Below are positions 35,527 to 45,403 of a stretch of DNA of 64,000 nt, piece by piece. This DNA is from Listeria welshimeri serovar 6b str. SLCC5334 (GTDB taxonomy: Bacteria > Bacillota > Bacilli > Lactobacillales > Listeriaceae). The first letter of the stretch is position 1. Each line of letters starts with the position of its first letter. The position numbers and the translations under genes are program-made. Under the pieces are notes generated by a model. That model searched no databases and was not told the DNA's origin. It was given only the letters and a program-made list of their open reading frames with translations. The stretch spans positions 992,001 to 1,056,000 of the forward strand of contig NC_008555.1 in the NCBI RefSeq assembly GCF_000060285.1, read 5' to 3'.

Positions 35527-35617
35527 TTGTCTGCTTGTTAGAACTTGCTATATGGCTATTTCTCTTCTATTATAGTTACATAAAGCACGTTAAATAGAAC
35601 CGAAAGAAGGGGAATAG

Positions 35618-36538
35618 ATGAAAGCTTTTTTGCTTGATAAAGTCGGAGCGCGTGGACTTATACAAATGTTACAAGCATTTATATATGCAAGTATTTGTGT
35701 GATTGTGCATACTGTTATTTTTCCTGACTTAGCTGGAGTATTACCGATTGTTGTTTTAATAGGAATTATTTCCATGCAACCTACATATGGGATTACTAAA
35801 AAAGTCATTCCTCAAATAGCACTCGCATTTGGGCTTGCATGTTTATTTGTTATCATAAGTACTTATTTTTTCCCAATTAATGTATATATTTATTATGTAG
35901 TAATAATAATTGTCATTCTAGCTGTAAATTTCATCATGCCACAGAAATACATGGTAATGACTTTAGCTATTGGTACTGCGCTATATTTTTTAGGGACAGA
36001 GGACTTACCTATGCCACTATATTTAATGATAATTGTAGCGCTGATTGATGTATTTGTTTTCTTCTTATTTGTTCAATTAGTCGTAAAATATGTCCACTTG
36101 CCACTTGAAAAAACTGTTCAAATCATGATGAAACAATTAATGGGCATGTTTGACAAAGAAGTAGAAAGTGTTTTTTCTAATAATGGTAAATTTGTACCAA
36201 AACCGCTCTATAGCATTTTTGTCCAATCGCAAATGTTTATAAAAGAATACAGTGCTAGTAAGAAAGCGAATAAGCGTCATGTTGAAATTTATGAGGCGTT
36301 ACTTCCAAATTATTTGCAACTATTTTTCCATGCTCAAACGATGTTAGATATTGGAAGCGTTGGTTTAAATGAAGAAGCAAAGCAAGCACTAAACAAAATT
36401 AATATAAGTCTTTCTGCTGAAATCAATTCTAAAAAATCTGACCCAGTAGCATCATTTCATGTAAAAAAATTCGTGGAAAATTTTCTAGCAATTAAAGCTG
36501 GAATGGCGGAACTTGCAGAAGGAGGGAAAGCGAAATGA
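35618..36538 (+). CDS. FUSC-like membrane protein, first of a pair
   Basis: This 306-residue protein has six N-terminal membrane helices (residues 14-165) and a soluble helical C-terminal half. This layout matches FUSC/aromatic acid exporter family proteins. Its stop overlaps the ATG of the next gene, whose product has the same layout, so the two probably form one complex. The substrate is unknown. Confidence 0.68.
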   Translation: MKAFLLDKVGARGLIQMLQAFIYASICVIVHTVIFPDLAGVLPIVVLIGIISMQPTYGITKKVIPQIALAFGLACLFVIISTYFFPINVYIYYVVIIIVILAVNFIMPQKYMVMTLAIGTALYFLGTEDLPMPLYLMIIVALIDVFVFFLFVQLVVKYVHLPLEKTVQIMMKQLMGMFDKEVESVFSNNGKFVPKPLYSIFVQSQMFIKEYSASKKANKRHVEIYEALLPNYLQLFFHAQTMLDIGSVGLNEEAKQALNKINISLSAEINSKKSDPVASFHVKKFVENFLAIKAGMAELAEGGKAK

Positions 36539-37386
36539 AAAAAATTTCTATCAGACAACGTTTTGCTCTTGACCCTCGTGTCTCTAAAGTTCTAATTAGT
36601 ATTACAATCGCGATAATACTTTTTCCTCTTCTAGGAGACTGGATTGTGTATCCTACTTATCTATTTAATGCTATTTATATTACTGCTCAAATGACAAAAG
36701 GAGACACTTATGGCTCTAGCGTAGAAAGAATTGTTGGAACGATTGTTGGGGGATTACTTGCCGCACTTGTCTATCTTTTAGTTCCTAATCATCACTATAT
36801 CATGATTCCAATTGGAGCGGCACTTGCTATATTGTTGAGTTATCTGTTTACTAAGAAATTTACGATGGTTATCGTTGTTATTACTGTGATGGTTTTAGTA
36901 GGTAAAGGAGACGGAGAGCCGATTGTATTTTTAAGAGATCGATTATTCGATACGATGATTGGTCTTTCTATTGGCTTTTTGGTGTATGCACTTTATCCAA
37001 GGAAAAAAACAGAAAAATTAAACCAAGTATTTATCTCTCATGAGAAAGAAATGTTAGATAAAATAAAAGCAATAGACATCCATTCAGCAAATGCAGAAGA
37101 TTTTTCACCAAAAATAAAAGCATTATGGAAACAACTGATTGAACTAAGGAAAATGCGAGAGCAAATTATTGAAGATAGCAGTTTTATTGCTAATATAACA
37201 TCTGATGAACCAATGCTACGATTCACGCAACTAGTCGAACAAGCAATTAATAATATCGAAATTCTTTATCATGTGACATTAGATAAAGAAACTGAACCTG
37301 ATTATGAGGTGGTTTTTTCCTATCACCAACAAGCTTGTCAAAAAGTAATTAATGAGATGGATGCTTTGATAGCAAAACATAATTAA
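36535..37386 (+). CDS. Aromatic acid exporter family (ArAE/FUSC) protein, second of a pair
   Basis: This 283-residue protein has about six membrane helices in the first 160 residues. TKGDTYGSSVERIVGTIVGG and RLFDTMIGLSIGFLVYALYP are the recognisable ArAE_1-type stretches. A cytoplasmic helical domain follows. It overlaps the preceding gene by four bases. The family is related to p-hydroxybenzoic acid efflux and fusaric acid resistance pumps, but the substrate here is unknown. Confidence 0.75.
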   Translation: MKKISIRQRFALDPRVSKVLISITIAIILFPLLGDWIVYPTYLFNAIYITAQMTKGDTYGSSVERIVGTIVGGLLAALVYLLVPNHHYIMIPIGAALAILLSYLFTKKFTMVIVVITVMVLVGKGDGEPIVFLRDRLFDTMIGLSIGFLVYALYPRKKTEKLNQVFISHEKEMLDKIKAIDIHSANAEDFSPKIKALWKQLIELRKMREQIIEDSSFIANITSDEPMLRFTQLVEQAINNIEILYHVTLDKETEPDYEVVFSYHQQACQKVINEMDALIAKHN

Positions 37387-37427
37387 AAAAGAAGACTGGA
37401 GCTGATATTGGCTCCGGTCTTCTTTTT
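37385..37427. terminator. Bidirectional terminator between the ArAE pair and the LCP gene
   Basis: AAAAAGAAGACTGGAGC and GCTCCGGTCTTCTTTTT form a 17-bp stem with one G-T pair, reaching the LCP stop codon. Confidence 0.88.
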
Positions 37428-38391
37428 ATTCATTAATATCTAAGCTTTTTTTAAACATAGTAATTACTTTTTCTAAATCTGCTTCTGTTGGAACAAAATA
37501 ATATAAATCAAATCCATAAGACTCACTATATATCATTTCGCCTTCACCTTTAAGTTCTTCTGAATCCACATCTTTTAAAACAGAAGCGTAGTTTGCTGCC
37601 ATTGTAGTAATGTCAGTCAGTGTCATGTTAGTCTGGAAATTATCGCCAACTGCCTTCATAATACTTTCAAAATTAGAAACTCCAGAGGAACTGACGATTT
37701 TGTTTGCAATACCAATAATGACATCACGTTGTCTATCTTGACGACCAAAATCACCACGTGGATCTTCATGACGAATTCGAACATATTGTAAAGCTTCCGT
37801 TCCGTTTAAAGTAATATTTCCTTTAACGAACTTACTATTCACTTCTGTTAAATCAATATCATTATAGACGGAAATCCCACCAACAGCATCGACCAAATCT
37901 TTAAAACCTTCCATGTTAATAGAAATAAAGTAGTCTACTGGCACACCTGGCATGAGTTTTTCAACAGCAGATACGGTTCCAGAAGGCCCTCCATTGGAAT
38001 AAGAGGCATTTATCTTTCCAATATCTCCATTTCCATAATCAATTTTTGTATCACGAGGAATACTGACCATTTTAACACCGTTCTGTTGTTTGTTAGCTGT
38101 TGCAAGAATGATTGTATCAGCACGACCGTTTTTCTCACCTGCGCGAGCATCAGAACCCATCAATAATACAGAAAATGGTTTTTTCTTCTCTAAATCAGTG
38201 GCTGTTTTATTACTAGTTTCTAATGGAACATTGATTTTAGCCATCGTATTTTGGACAGTAATATAATATTTAGCTGCTAATCCAGTTATGGAAAAAAAGA
38301 TAATTCCCAAGAGCGTAACACTAATAATTTTCATAACTTTAGCAAAAGTGGACGATTTTTTTTGATTCTTCTCTGTCCTAGTTTCTGTCAT
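37426..38391 (-). CDS. LytR-CpsA-Psr (LCP) family cell wall ligase
   Basis: This 321-residue protein has one N-terminal membrane helix (about residues 20-42) and an external LCP domain. Family residues are seen in LLMGSDARAGEKNGRADTI, VSIPRDT and YVRIRHEDPRGDFGRQ, which bind the polyprenyl pyrophosphate head group. LCP enzymes attach wall teichoic acid or other glycopolymers to peptidoglycan. Several paralogues exist per genome, so the specific polymer is not assigned. GAGGA precedes the ATG. Confidence 0.9.
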   Translation of the reverse strand: MTETRTEKNQKKSSTFAKVMKIISVTLLGIIFFSITGLAAKYYITVQNTMAKINVPLETSNKTATDLEKKKPFSVLLMGSDARAGEKNGRADTIILATANKQQNGVKMVSIPRDTKIDYGNGDIGKINASYSNGGPSGTVSAVEKLMPGVPVDYFISINMEGFKDLVDAVGGISVYNDIDLTEVNSKFVKGNITLNGTEALQYVRIRHEDPRGDFGRQDRQRDVIIGIANKIVSSSGVSNFESIMKAVGDNFQTNMTLTDITTMAANYASVLKDVDSEELKGEGEMIYSESYGFDLYYFVPTEADLEKVITMFKKSLDINE

Positions 38392-38453
38392 AAAAGTTCC
38401 TCGTCTTTCTATTTAGTTTGTTTTAAACATACCATCGTCGTTCTGAGAAATCA

Positions 38454-38491
38454 ATAAAAAACGATAAATGATTTTATAACCATTTATCGTC
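38454..38491 (-). terminator. Terminator of rpoY-rnjA
   Basis: On the minus strand GACGATAAATGG pairs with CATTTATCGT, followed by six T, eight bases after the rnjA stop. Confidence 0.88.
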
Positions 38492-38498
38492 CTTAAAA

Positions 38499-40166
38499 CT
38501 ATACTTCCATAATGATTGGTAAAATCATAGGACGTCGTTTTGTTTTCTCATACAAGAAAGGTTGCAAAGTATCTGTAATTTCATTCTTGATTTCAGACCA
38601 TTGTGTTGTTTTTTGTTCCATAACTTTATTTAAGTGACGTGTTAGAAGACCTTGAGCTTCTCCGATTAGATTACCGGATTCACGCATATAAATAAAGCCA
38701 CGTGAAATAATATCAGGTCCTGCCATCACACGAGAATTTTTCATATCAATCGATACCACTACAATAACAAGACCTTCTTCTGAAAGAATACGACGATCGC
38801 GCAGGACAATATTACCAATATCACCAATGCCACTACCATCAATATATACGCTTGCTGCATGAATTTTACCAGCAACATGAGCAGTTTCACTTGTTAAAGC
38901 AAGTACATCTCCATTTGCCATAATAAAGCTATTTTCTTCTGGGACACCACATTCTTCTGCAGACTGGGCATGGATTTTTTGCATTCTGAATTCACCGTGA
39001 ATTGGCATGAAGAATTTAGGTTTCATAAGACGTAGCATAAGTTTTTGTTCTTGTTGACCACCGTGACCAGAAGTGTGGATATTGTTTACTTTACCATGAA
39101 TAACTTCTGCTCCAGCTTGGTATAACAAGTTGATTGTGCGATTAACACTCGTAGTATTACCTGGGATAGGGGAAGACGAGAAGACTACCGTATCACCTGG
39201 TTGGATTTGTATTTGACGGTGAGTTCCATTGGCGATTCTTGATAGAGCAGCCATTGGTTCACCTTGACTTCCTGTACAAAGGATTGTTACGTTACCAGCT
39301 GGTGTTTTGTTAAGTTGATGCACATCAATAAATGTATCTTTGGGTGCTTGAATATAGCCTAATTGTTTACCAATTTCCATAGCGGATTCCATACTACGAC
39401 CGAAAACAGCAATTTTACGGCCAGTTTCGATAGAGGATTCGACTACTTGTTGTAAACGGTAAATATTAGATGCAAAAGTAGCGAAGATAATTCTTCCTTC
39501 TACATCACGGAAAATGTTTTTAATGCTTTCACCAACGACACGTTCACTCATAGTGAAATTTGGTACTTCGGCATTGGTACTATCAGATAGTAAACAAAGA
39601 ACGCCTTCTTTACCAATTTCAGCCATTTTTGTAAGGTTTGCAGGTTCGCCAACTGGAGTGAAATCAAATTTGAAATCGCCTGTGTGAACAATGTTACCAG
39701 ATGGAGTTTTGACAACAATACCATACGTATCAGGAATACTATGTGTTGTACGGAAGAAAGAGATACTAGTTTTTCTGAATTTAAAAACATCATCTTCTTC
39801 ATATTCATAGATTTTGGTTTGACGAAGCAAGCCATGTTCTTCAAGTTTGTTGCGAATAAGTGCACTCGCAAGTTTCCCCGCGTAAATCGGGATGTTAAGA
39901 TCACGAAGTAAGTAAGGAACACCACCAATATGATCTTCATGACCATGGGTGATAAAAAGTCCTTTAATCTTATCTTTGTTTTTAACTAGATAACTGTAGT
40001 CAGGAATAACATAATCAATTCCTAGAAGTTCGTCTTCTGGAAACTTGATTCCTGCATCAATTAGAATGATTTCGTCTTGAAATTGTACGCCATATGTGTT
40101 TTTACCGATTTCGCCTAGTCCACCAAGGGCGAAAACAGCTGTCTCATTATTTTTTACAAATTTCAT
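38499..40166 (-). CDS. rnjA: Ribonuclease J1
   Basis: RNase J1 is a 5'-3' exonuclease and endonuclease central to RNA decay and rRNA maturation in Firmicutes. The metallo-beta-lactamase motif HGHEDHIGG lies near residue 75. The beta-CASP domain and the HTSGHG metal-site motif (residue about 367) follow, and a C-terminal domain ends at residue 555. It follows rpoY by six bases, the conserved arrangement. AAATAAGCC-like spacing gives only a weak ribosome binding site, so coupling with rpoY is likely. Confidence 0.97.
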   Translation of the reverse strand: MKFVKNNETAVFALGGLGEIGKNTYGVQFQDEIILIDAGIKFPEDELLGIDYVIPDYSYLVKNKDKIKGLFITHGHEDHIGGVPYLLRDLNIPIYAGKLASALIRNKLEEHGLLRQTKIYEYEEDDVFKFRKTSISFFRTTHSIPDTYGIVVKTPSGNIVHTGDFKFDFTPVGEPANLTKMAEIGKEGVLCLLSDSTNAEVPNFTMSERVVGESIKNIFRDVEGRIIFATFASNIYRLQQVVESSIETGRKIAVFGRSMESAMEIGKQLGYIQAPKDTFIDVHQLNKTPAGNVTILCTGSQGEPMAALSRIANGTHRQIQIQPGDTVVFSSSPIPGNTTSVNRTINLLYQAGAEVIHGKVNNIHTSGHGGQQEQKLMLRLMKPKFFMPIHGEFRMQKIHAQSAEECGVPEENSFIMANGDVLALTSETAHVAGKIHAASVYIDGSGIGDIGNIVLRDRRILSEEGLVIVVVSIDMKNSRVMAGPDIISRGFIYMRESGNLIGEAQGLLTRHLNKVMEQKTTQWSEIKNEITDTLQPFLYEKTKRRPMILPIIMEV

Positions 40167-40172
40167 ATAGGC

Positions 40173-40382
40173 TTATTTTTCCCAGAGCGCGAAGTCTGGG
40201 TTTTCCTTTTCATAAGCTAAATGCGCGTCACTGATTTTTTCGACAAATTCAATGTGGAAAGGTTCGTCTTTTAAAAGTTGGCGTACTTTTACTTCGCTTT
40301 CCGCTTCTACGTATAAAGATTGTGTTTTTTCGCGTACGGGTGTTTCTTTAAGTGTTTCTTGATAAAATACTTTAAAAATCAT
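40173..40382 (-). CDS. rpoY: RNA polymerase epsilon subunit RpoY
   Basis: This 69-residue small subunit of Firmicutes RNA polymerase (YkzG) shows the typical start [18 protein letters not shown] and end [18 protein letters not shown] precedes the ATG. It is fixed in front of rnjA in this phylum, which ties transcription to RNA decay at the operon level. Confidence 0.95.
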   Translation of the reverse strand: MIFKVFYQETLKETPVREKTQSLYVEAESEVKVRQLLKDEPFHIEFVEKISDAHLAYEKENPDFALWEK

Positions 40383-40874
40383 GTTTTTCTCTCCTTAAAA
40401 TTTAAGTTTAGTTTTTAAAAATAGATTCTCTGGTCGAAAATCTTATAATTATTCAGTAATTATTGGCTTGCTTTCAGTTGTGGACTTAGTAGCAAGCGGA
40501 TATGGGTGCACGAGATACTAACAATTAAACATAAAAAAGACAAAGAAAAATTATCACAGACTATTTATTAAAGTAGCTGTGCAAGAAAGATAGATTTCTT
40601 ATCCGTTATAATTGCATACCTTTATTTTGGAAATTTAAAACAAATTTTCGAGTAAAAGATACAATTATAAGTTTTTTTTCACGTTCCATTGTTGTTCTAC
40701 AAATGTTCATCCGATCTATATCCTTCATTCTAATATACCATAAATCCAGATAATTGCTACTAGAAAGTATCATTTATTTTGTGCTTTATGGCAGGTTGGG
40801 ATTTTTTAGTGGTTTTCTGCTATAATTTAATTTATGTAATTTAAAAATGGATACAGGATAGAGGCGTTTAATCA
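40383..40874. other. 492-bp divergent gap between rpoY-rnjA and a HAD gene
   Basis: This stretch is A+T rich, has no open frame of coding quality, and shows no strong hairpin with a T run. For the HAD gene an extended -10 TGCTATAAT (40818-40826) is clear. Another TATAAT sits at 40607-40612 without a matching -35. A promoter for rpoY is expected on the left but none is convincing. A small RNA cannot be excluded. Confidence 0.45.
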
Positions 40875-41645
40875 ATGAGTAAAATTGTGTTTTTTGATGT
40901 AGATGGCACGCTTGTAGGCGAAACAAAAGAAATTCCAGCATCCGCAAAACAAGCAATTGCTAAATTGAAAGAAAATGGCGTTTATGTGGCTATAGCAACA
41001 GGCCGTGGTCCTTTTATGTTAGACGAAATTAGAAAAGAACTAGATATTCATTCTTACATTTGTTATAACGGACAATATGTTATCTTTGAAGGCAAAGAAA
41101 TTTATGCCAAACCATTACCAACAGAATCTTTAGAGCGACTTATTAGTGTGGCATCTGAGCATGAACATCCGATTGTTTTTTCTGGGAAAGAATCGATGCG
41201 TGCGAACTTGCCGGATCATGACCGAGTAACAAGAGGAATGAATTCTATTAAACGAAGCTATCCAAAAGTGGACGCTAATTACTATAAAGGTCGGGATATT
41301 TTCCAATGTTTGCTTTTCTGCGAGGAGTCCTATGATGCTTATTATCGAAAAGAATTTAAACAATATGGCTTTTTACGTTGGCATGAAGTATCTGTGGATG
41401 TTTGTCCAGCAGATGGTTCAAAAGCGGAAGGCATAAAACAAATGATTAAAAAACTGGGCTTTTCGATGGAAGATACTTACGCATTTGGCGATGGCTTGAA
41501 TGATATCGCGATGCTTCAAGCTGTCGGAACAGGTGTGGCAATGGGAAATGGTCGCGATGAAGTAAAAGCAGTCGCTGATTATATTACTGAACATGTAGAT
41601 GAAGATGGCATTTATAAAGCATTAGAGCATCTTAAACTAATTTAA
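40875..41645 (+). CDS. HAD superfamily phosphatase, Cof type
   Basis: This 256-residue Cof-type HAD hydrolase has motif I FFDVDGTL (nucleophile and acid/base aspartates), a cap domain in the middle, a lysine in GSKAEGIK, and motif IV FGDGLNDIAML. Such enzymes dephosphorylate sugar phosphates, flavin mononucleotide or pyridoxal phosphate; specificity cannot be read here. Only a weak ribosome binding site (GATAGAGG) precedes the ATG. Confidence 0.88.
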   Translation: MSKIVFFDVDGTLVGETKEIPASAKQAIAKLKENGVYVAIATGRGPFMLDEIRKELDIHSYICYNGQYVIFEGKEIYAKPLPTESLERLISVASEHEHPIVFSGKESMRANLPDHDRVTRGMNSIKRSYPKVDANYYKGRDIFQCLLFCEESYDAYYRKEFKQYGFLRWHEVSVDVCPADGSKAEGIKQMIKKLGFSMEDTYAFGDGLNDIAMLQAVGTGVAMGNGRDEVKAVADYITEHVDEDGIYKALEHLKLI

Positions 41646-41647
41646 AA

Positions 41648-41695
41648 GCAAAAGCGAGGCCACTATTTTAGTGTAGCCTCGTTTTTTGTTGTTAC
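41648..41695. terminator. Bidirectional terminator between HAD and DUF817 genes
   Basis: GCGAGGC-CACTA pairs with TAGTG-GCCTCG (two-base bulge), with A and T runs on its sides. It overlaps the 3' end of the DUF817 gene. Confidence 0.8.
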
Positions 41696-42466
41696 AGTTG
41701 TCTTTTCCAGTTTTTGTTTAATAAATTTAAGTTGTGCGACGATAATAATACTAATAATAACAAGTAAATACCAACTAGTGATTTTAGAAACATGTACGGG
41801 GCGCCATTCAACAAGTTGATCGGGATAAGCCCATGCTCCATAAAAACTAGCGATATTTTCAGCAAGATAAATAAAAAATGCAATACATAAAAATGATAAC
41901 GATAAAGGCATTTTGAGTTGAGTAGCACTAACTTTAAAATAAACATAGGTTTTTCGAAATAGTAGGAGCACTAAAACAATCAAAACCCAGCGGAAATCTA
42001 TTATAAAATGATGGGTGAAAAAATTGCCATAGATAGTAACGCAAAGTGCAGTAATGAGCCATATATTAGGCCAATTAGTCATTTTGAGATCGAATCTTTT
42101 CCACGCCTGACAAATATAGCTAGCAATACTCGAATACATAAAACCACTATAAAGCGGAACACCAGCAATTTTCATTAAACCATCATCCGGATAACTCCAT
42201 GACCCCATATGTACTTTATAAACTTCGAGCACAAGTCCAATAACATGAAAAACCATGATTACTTTTAGCTCGTCCCATGTTTCTAAGCCGAATTTTATAA
42301 GTAAAATCTGAGTCAGTAGGCAAATAATTAAAAGCAAGTCATATCGAGGGATAAAAGGAAGATTAATTAACTTGGTTAGAGCAAGCGAAAGGAAAATAAT
42401 ACCTGGGAATATACAACAAAGTGCTTGTTTCCAAGTGAAAATCCAAAGTAATCGAAAAAATTTCAT
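41663..42466 (-). CDS. DUF817 family membrane protein
   Basis: This 267-residue protein has eight or so membrane segments and the DUF817 pattern (VHMGSWSYPDDGLMKIAGVPLYSGFMYSS, given here as a family region around residues 85-115, and FYGAWAYPDQLVEW). B. subtilis YoaT is a relative. The function is unknown. AGAAGAGG precedes the ATG. It follows mobA on the same strand by 66 bp, but there is no evidence for a molybdenum role. Confidence 0.78.
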   Translation of the reverse strand: MKFFRLLWIFTWKQALCCIFPGIIFLSLALTKLINLPFIPRYDLLLIICLLTQILLIKFGLETWDELKVIMVFHVIGLVLEVYKVHMGSWSYPDDGLMKIAGVPLYSGFMYSSIASYICQAWKRFDLKMTNWPNIWLITALCVTIYGNFFTHHFIIDFRWVLIVLVLLLFRKTYVYFKVSATQLKMPLSLSFLCIAFFIYLAENIASFYGAWAYPDQLVEWRPVHVSKITSWYLLVIISIIIVAQLKFIKQKLEKTTVTTKNEATLK

Positions 42467-42532
42467 AAAAAACCTCTTCTCGTGATTTTCTCTAGTTTAC
42501 CAAAAAATACTAAAGAAAAGCTCAAGAAAAGG

Positions 42533-43123
42533 TTAAAAAAGTTCATTTTGGCGATTGATATTTCTAAATGCTAATTCATTTTTAAATACTAACGGTTTTG
42601 TTTGCAGTTTTTCGAGTAATGCACGAACTTTGTGCTGTTCGTTTTGTAATAAGTTATATAGAATTTCCGGAGAGAAGGGAACATTTGAGACTAAATAGTG
42701 ACTTGCTTGTGCCGTTTTAGCAAAGTGATTAGGATGAGCCTCCAGTCGTTCGATTTCTTTCGCAGTTAAAAACGGCATATCGACAGGAAGAATGAGGAAG
42801 TTCGCTTTTTGATATGCCTTTGCATGAATCATCACCGCATAAATTCCACCAAGCGGGCCAAAATCACTGAATTCTATTTGATCGGGAATGACCTGAACAT
42901 TTGACTGATGTCGAAAAATAGCAACTAATTTTTGATAATTTTCATGATTTGCGGAAACAAATACCAATTCACAGAATGGCATTAATTTACTTACAGTAAG
43001 CTCTACCCAAGTTTTCCCAGTTGCCTCATCCTGGAAAAATGCTTTTGGTTCTCCAAACCGATTAGAACGCCCGCCAGCTAATACAATACCAACATTATTG
43101 TTTTCTTTTTTCAAGTCGACCAT
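42533..43123 (-). CDS. mobA: Molybdenum cofactor guanylyltransferase
   Basis: MobA attaches GMP to molybdopterin-Mo to form the guanine dinucleotide cofactor used by DMSO-reductase family enzymes. The nucleotide motif LAGGRSNRFGEPKA is at the N-terminus and LPVDMPFL, the metal site, lies near residue 115. The 196-residue length is normal. The first codons overlap the end of modC by 29 bases. It is the last gene of the minus-strand modBC-mobA unit. Confidence 0.92.
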   Translation of the reverse strand: MVDLKKENNNVGIVLAGGRSNRFGEPKAFFQDEATGKTWVELTVSKLMPFCELVFVSANHENYQKLVAIFRHQSNVQVIPDQIEFSDFGPLGGIYAVMIHAKAYQKANFLILPVDMPFLTAKEIERLEAHPNHFAKTAQASHYLVSNVPFSPEILYNLLQNEQHKVRALLEKLQTKPLVFKNELAFRNINRQNELF

Positions 43124-43757
43124 CTCTCATTACTAAAATTTCTTCCGTCATCATTTCTGCTTCAGAGGCATAGTGTGTCACAAAAATAACCGGAATATGA
43201 AAATCTTTAGCCATTTGACCAACTAATTTCATACAAATTAAACGGGTTTCTTCATCGAGTCCATTAAAAGGTTCATCTAGTAAAAGTAAATTCGGCTCGG
43301 TAATCATCGCTCTAGCCATTGCAACGCGTTGTTTCTCACCACCAGAGAGTTTTTGAACAGAAGAGTAAAGCAAGTGAGAAATTTGCAGATAATCACTCAT
43401 TTTTCTTACTTGTTGTTGAATTTCAGCTTGTTCTTTTTTCTTCTTTTTTTTCACTTTTAAACCAAAAGCAATATTTTCGTAAACGTTCATATTTGGAAAT
43501 AAAGCAAGGTTTTGAAATAAATAACCCACTTTGCGCTCTGTGACTGGAAGATGTAACGAAATAGTGGAATCATCCCACGGAGTTCCGTCAAATTCAATAA
43601 TTCCACCGTCAATGCTTTTTAAGCCACTGACACATTGAAATAGCGTTGATTTTCCTGAACCACTTGCGCCCATCATAGCAGTAACTGGTTTTTCAAAAGT
43701 ATAATCAATATTTAAATCATGAAAAGGAAGTTTTTTATGAAATTGTAATCGTAACAT
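43095..43757 (-). CDS. modC: Molybdate ABC transporter ATPase ModC (short form)
   Basis: The ATPase of the molybdate importer has Walker A GASGSGKST, the signature LSGGEKQRVAMA and Walker B LLLLDEPFNGLD. At 220 residues it lacks the C-terminal TOBE (Mop) regulatory domain of E. coli ModC, so molybdate feedback on the pump through that domain is absent. A lysine-rich stretch (KVKKKKKKEQAE) near residue 105 is unusual. It starts one base after the modB stop. Confidence 0.9.
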   Translation of the reverse strand: MLRLQFHKKLPFHDLNIDYTFEKPVTAMMGASGSGKSTLFQCVSGLKSIDGGIIEFDGTPWDDSTISLHLPVTERKVGYLFQNLALFPNMNVYENIAFGLKVKKKKKKEQAEIQQQVRKMSDYLQISHLLYSSVQKLSGGEKQRVAMARAMITEPNLLLLDEPFNGLDEETRLICMKLVGQMAKDFHIPVIFVTHYASEAEMMTEEILVMRDGRLEKRKQ

Positions 43758-43758
43758 T

Positions 43759-44430
43759 TTACATCCCCCTCGTTAAATTGCTTTGTCTAACGGTTAACAC
43801 ATGGATGACAAGTAGTGCAAAAACGCCAATAATGACATTAATTAGCCCAAGATAAATTGCTGTTTGCATATCGCCTTGTTGAACCATAAAGTAAATACTT
43901 GAAGCAATCGTATCGGTTTTTCCTTCAATATAACCAGCCACCATCAAGCTTGCTCCAAATTCGCCCATCGCGCGGCAAAAACTAAGCAATACGCCAGCTA
44001 AAATGGGTTGCCAACAATTGGGTAAAATAACTTTAGCGAAAATTTGTTTTTTATTGGCTGAGAGTGTTTCAGCTGCCCATACAAGTTCGTGATCAATGGA
44101 TAAAAATGCTGATTTCAGCCCTTGATACATAATTGGTAAAATAATAATCGTTGTTGCAACAATAGCTCCAATAAGGGAAAAAATAAAACTAAAATGAAAA
44201 GCCTCCCAAAGCTTGCCACCAATAAAATCATTGCGTCCGAGGACATTTAGTAATACTAAACCCACCACAGTTGGCGGTAGAACTAGTGGAAGTAAAATTA
44301 AAACTTCTACTAATAATTGCACACGCGATTTGCGACCAGAAAAATAATAACTTAATGGAAGCATAGTTATAAAAGCTAGAAATGTAGAAATAGTGGCAAC
44401 AAGTAATGTATGCCATACAGATGTAAACAT
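43759..44430 (-). CDS. modB: Molybdate ABC transporter permease ModB
   Basis: This 223-residue permease has about five to six membrane helices and the EAA coupling motif AAETLSANKKQIFAKVILP, followed by FCRAMGEFGASLMVAGY, the ModB hallmark. AGGAGG before ATG 44430 fixes the start; eight upstream codons are in frame but lack a ribosome binding site. It heads the minus-strand modBC-mobA unit, divergent from modA. Confidence 0.92.
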   Translation of the reverse strand: MFTSVWHTLLVATISTFLAFITMLPLSYYFSGRKSRVQLLVEVLILLPLVLPPTVVGLVLLNVLGRNDFIGGKLWEAFHFSFIFSLIGAIVATTIIILPIMYQGLKSAFLSIDHELVWAAETLSANKKQIFAKVILPNCWQPILAGVLLSFCRAMGEFGASLMVAGYIEGKTDTIASSIYFMVQQGDMQTAIYLGLINVIIGVFALLVIHVLTVRQSNLTRGM

Positions 44431-44535
44431 AAAACTCCTCCTGAAAAATCCCATTAATACTTCTATTTATTATCGTTCTCTCTGGTATAAAATGTCAAAC
44501 TTAAGTACAATATAACTAACTAAAAAGGGGGATTA

Positions 44536-45309
44536 ATGATGAAAAAAGTAGTTTTAATTTTAAGTTGTGGATTATTACTAATTTTGGCTGCATGCAGTGA
44601 TACGCCCGGTGAAACTAAAAAAACTACCATACATATTTCAGCGGCAGCAAGTTTAAAAGATACGATGGATGACATAAAACCTCTTTTTGAAAAAGCACAT
44701 CCTACCATTAAATTATCTTTTGACTTTGGTGGCTCTGGACAAATTCGCGAACGAGTGGAAAGCGGAGCACCAATCGATGGTATCCTTTTAGCAAGTAAAA
44801 AAGATGCAGATACATTAAGTAAACAAAAATTAGCAAAAGACACAAAAGAATTTGCGGGAAATGAATTAGTTCTAATTGAACCAAAAGATACAACTCAAAT
44901 AAAAGGAGCAAGCTTGGAGCAATTACTAGATAACGCGGATAAAATTGCCATTGGTGACCCTGAATCTGTTCCCGCTGGTGCTTATGCCAAGCAAACACTA
45001 GAAAATTTAAATCTTTATAATACCGAAAAAGCAAAACTTGTTCTTGCAACGGATGTTCGTCAAGTTTTATCATATGTAGAAGCCGGTAATGCCGATGCAG
45101 GTTTTGTTTATCAAACAGATGCGGAGTTAAGCAAAAAAGTACAAGTGAAAGAGAAGATTGATGAGAATCTTCATGAACCAATCGCCTATTATAGTGCACA
45201 AGTAATGGGTTCCAATAAAAATGAAGCTACCAAAACATTCCTTGATTATATGAATAAATCAGAAGCACAAAAAACTCTCGAAAAATACGGATTTAAAGCA
45301 ACAAAGTAG
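44536..45309 (+). CDS. modA: Molybdate-binding lipoprotein ModA
   Basis: The substrate receptor of the molybdate importer has a lipoprotein signal with lipobox LAAC (cysteine near residue 20) and a ModA domain with HISAAASLKDTMDDI, FGGSGQIRERVESGAP and VPAGAYAKQTL, which line the oxyanion site. The 257-residue length is standard. It is separated from modB by a divergent promoter region and probably starts the plus-strand molybdenum cofactor operon. Confidence 0.94.
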   Translation: MMKKVVLILSCGLLLILAACSDTPGETKKTTIHISAAASLKDTMDDIKPLFEKAHPTIKLSFDFGGSGQIRERVESGAPIDGILLASKKDADTLSKQKLAKDTKEFAGNELVLIEPKDTTQIKGASLEQLLDNADKIAIGDPESVPAGAYAKQTLENLNLYNTEKAKLVLATDVRQVLSYVEAGNADAGFVYQTDAELSKKVQVKEKIDENLHEPIAYYSAQVMGSNKNEATKTFLDYMNKSEAQKTLEKYGFKATK

Positions 45310-45361
45310 TAAGGAGTCGCTTTACTTTTTAAAATAAGAAAACTCCTGTATATTGGTACTA

Positions 45362-45376
45362 AAGAAAACGCATACA
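45362..45376 (+). promoter_or_regulatory. cre-like sequence in the moeA leader
   Basis: AAGAAAACGCATACA matches the CcpA operator consensus WTGNAANCGNWNNCW at all but one defined position. It lies 28 bp before moeA. Function is inferred from pattern only. Confidence 0.3.
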
Positions 45377-45403
45377 TGATTTGTAGAAGGGAAGTGCGCC
45401 CAG

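Noticed and set aside
44708-45199. 163-codon open frame antisense to modA
   Set aside because: It is a shadow of modA codon usage with no start signals.
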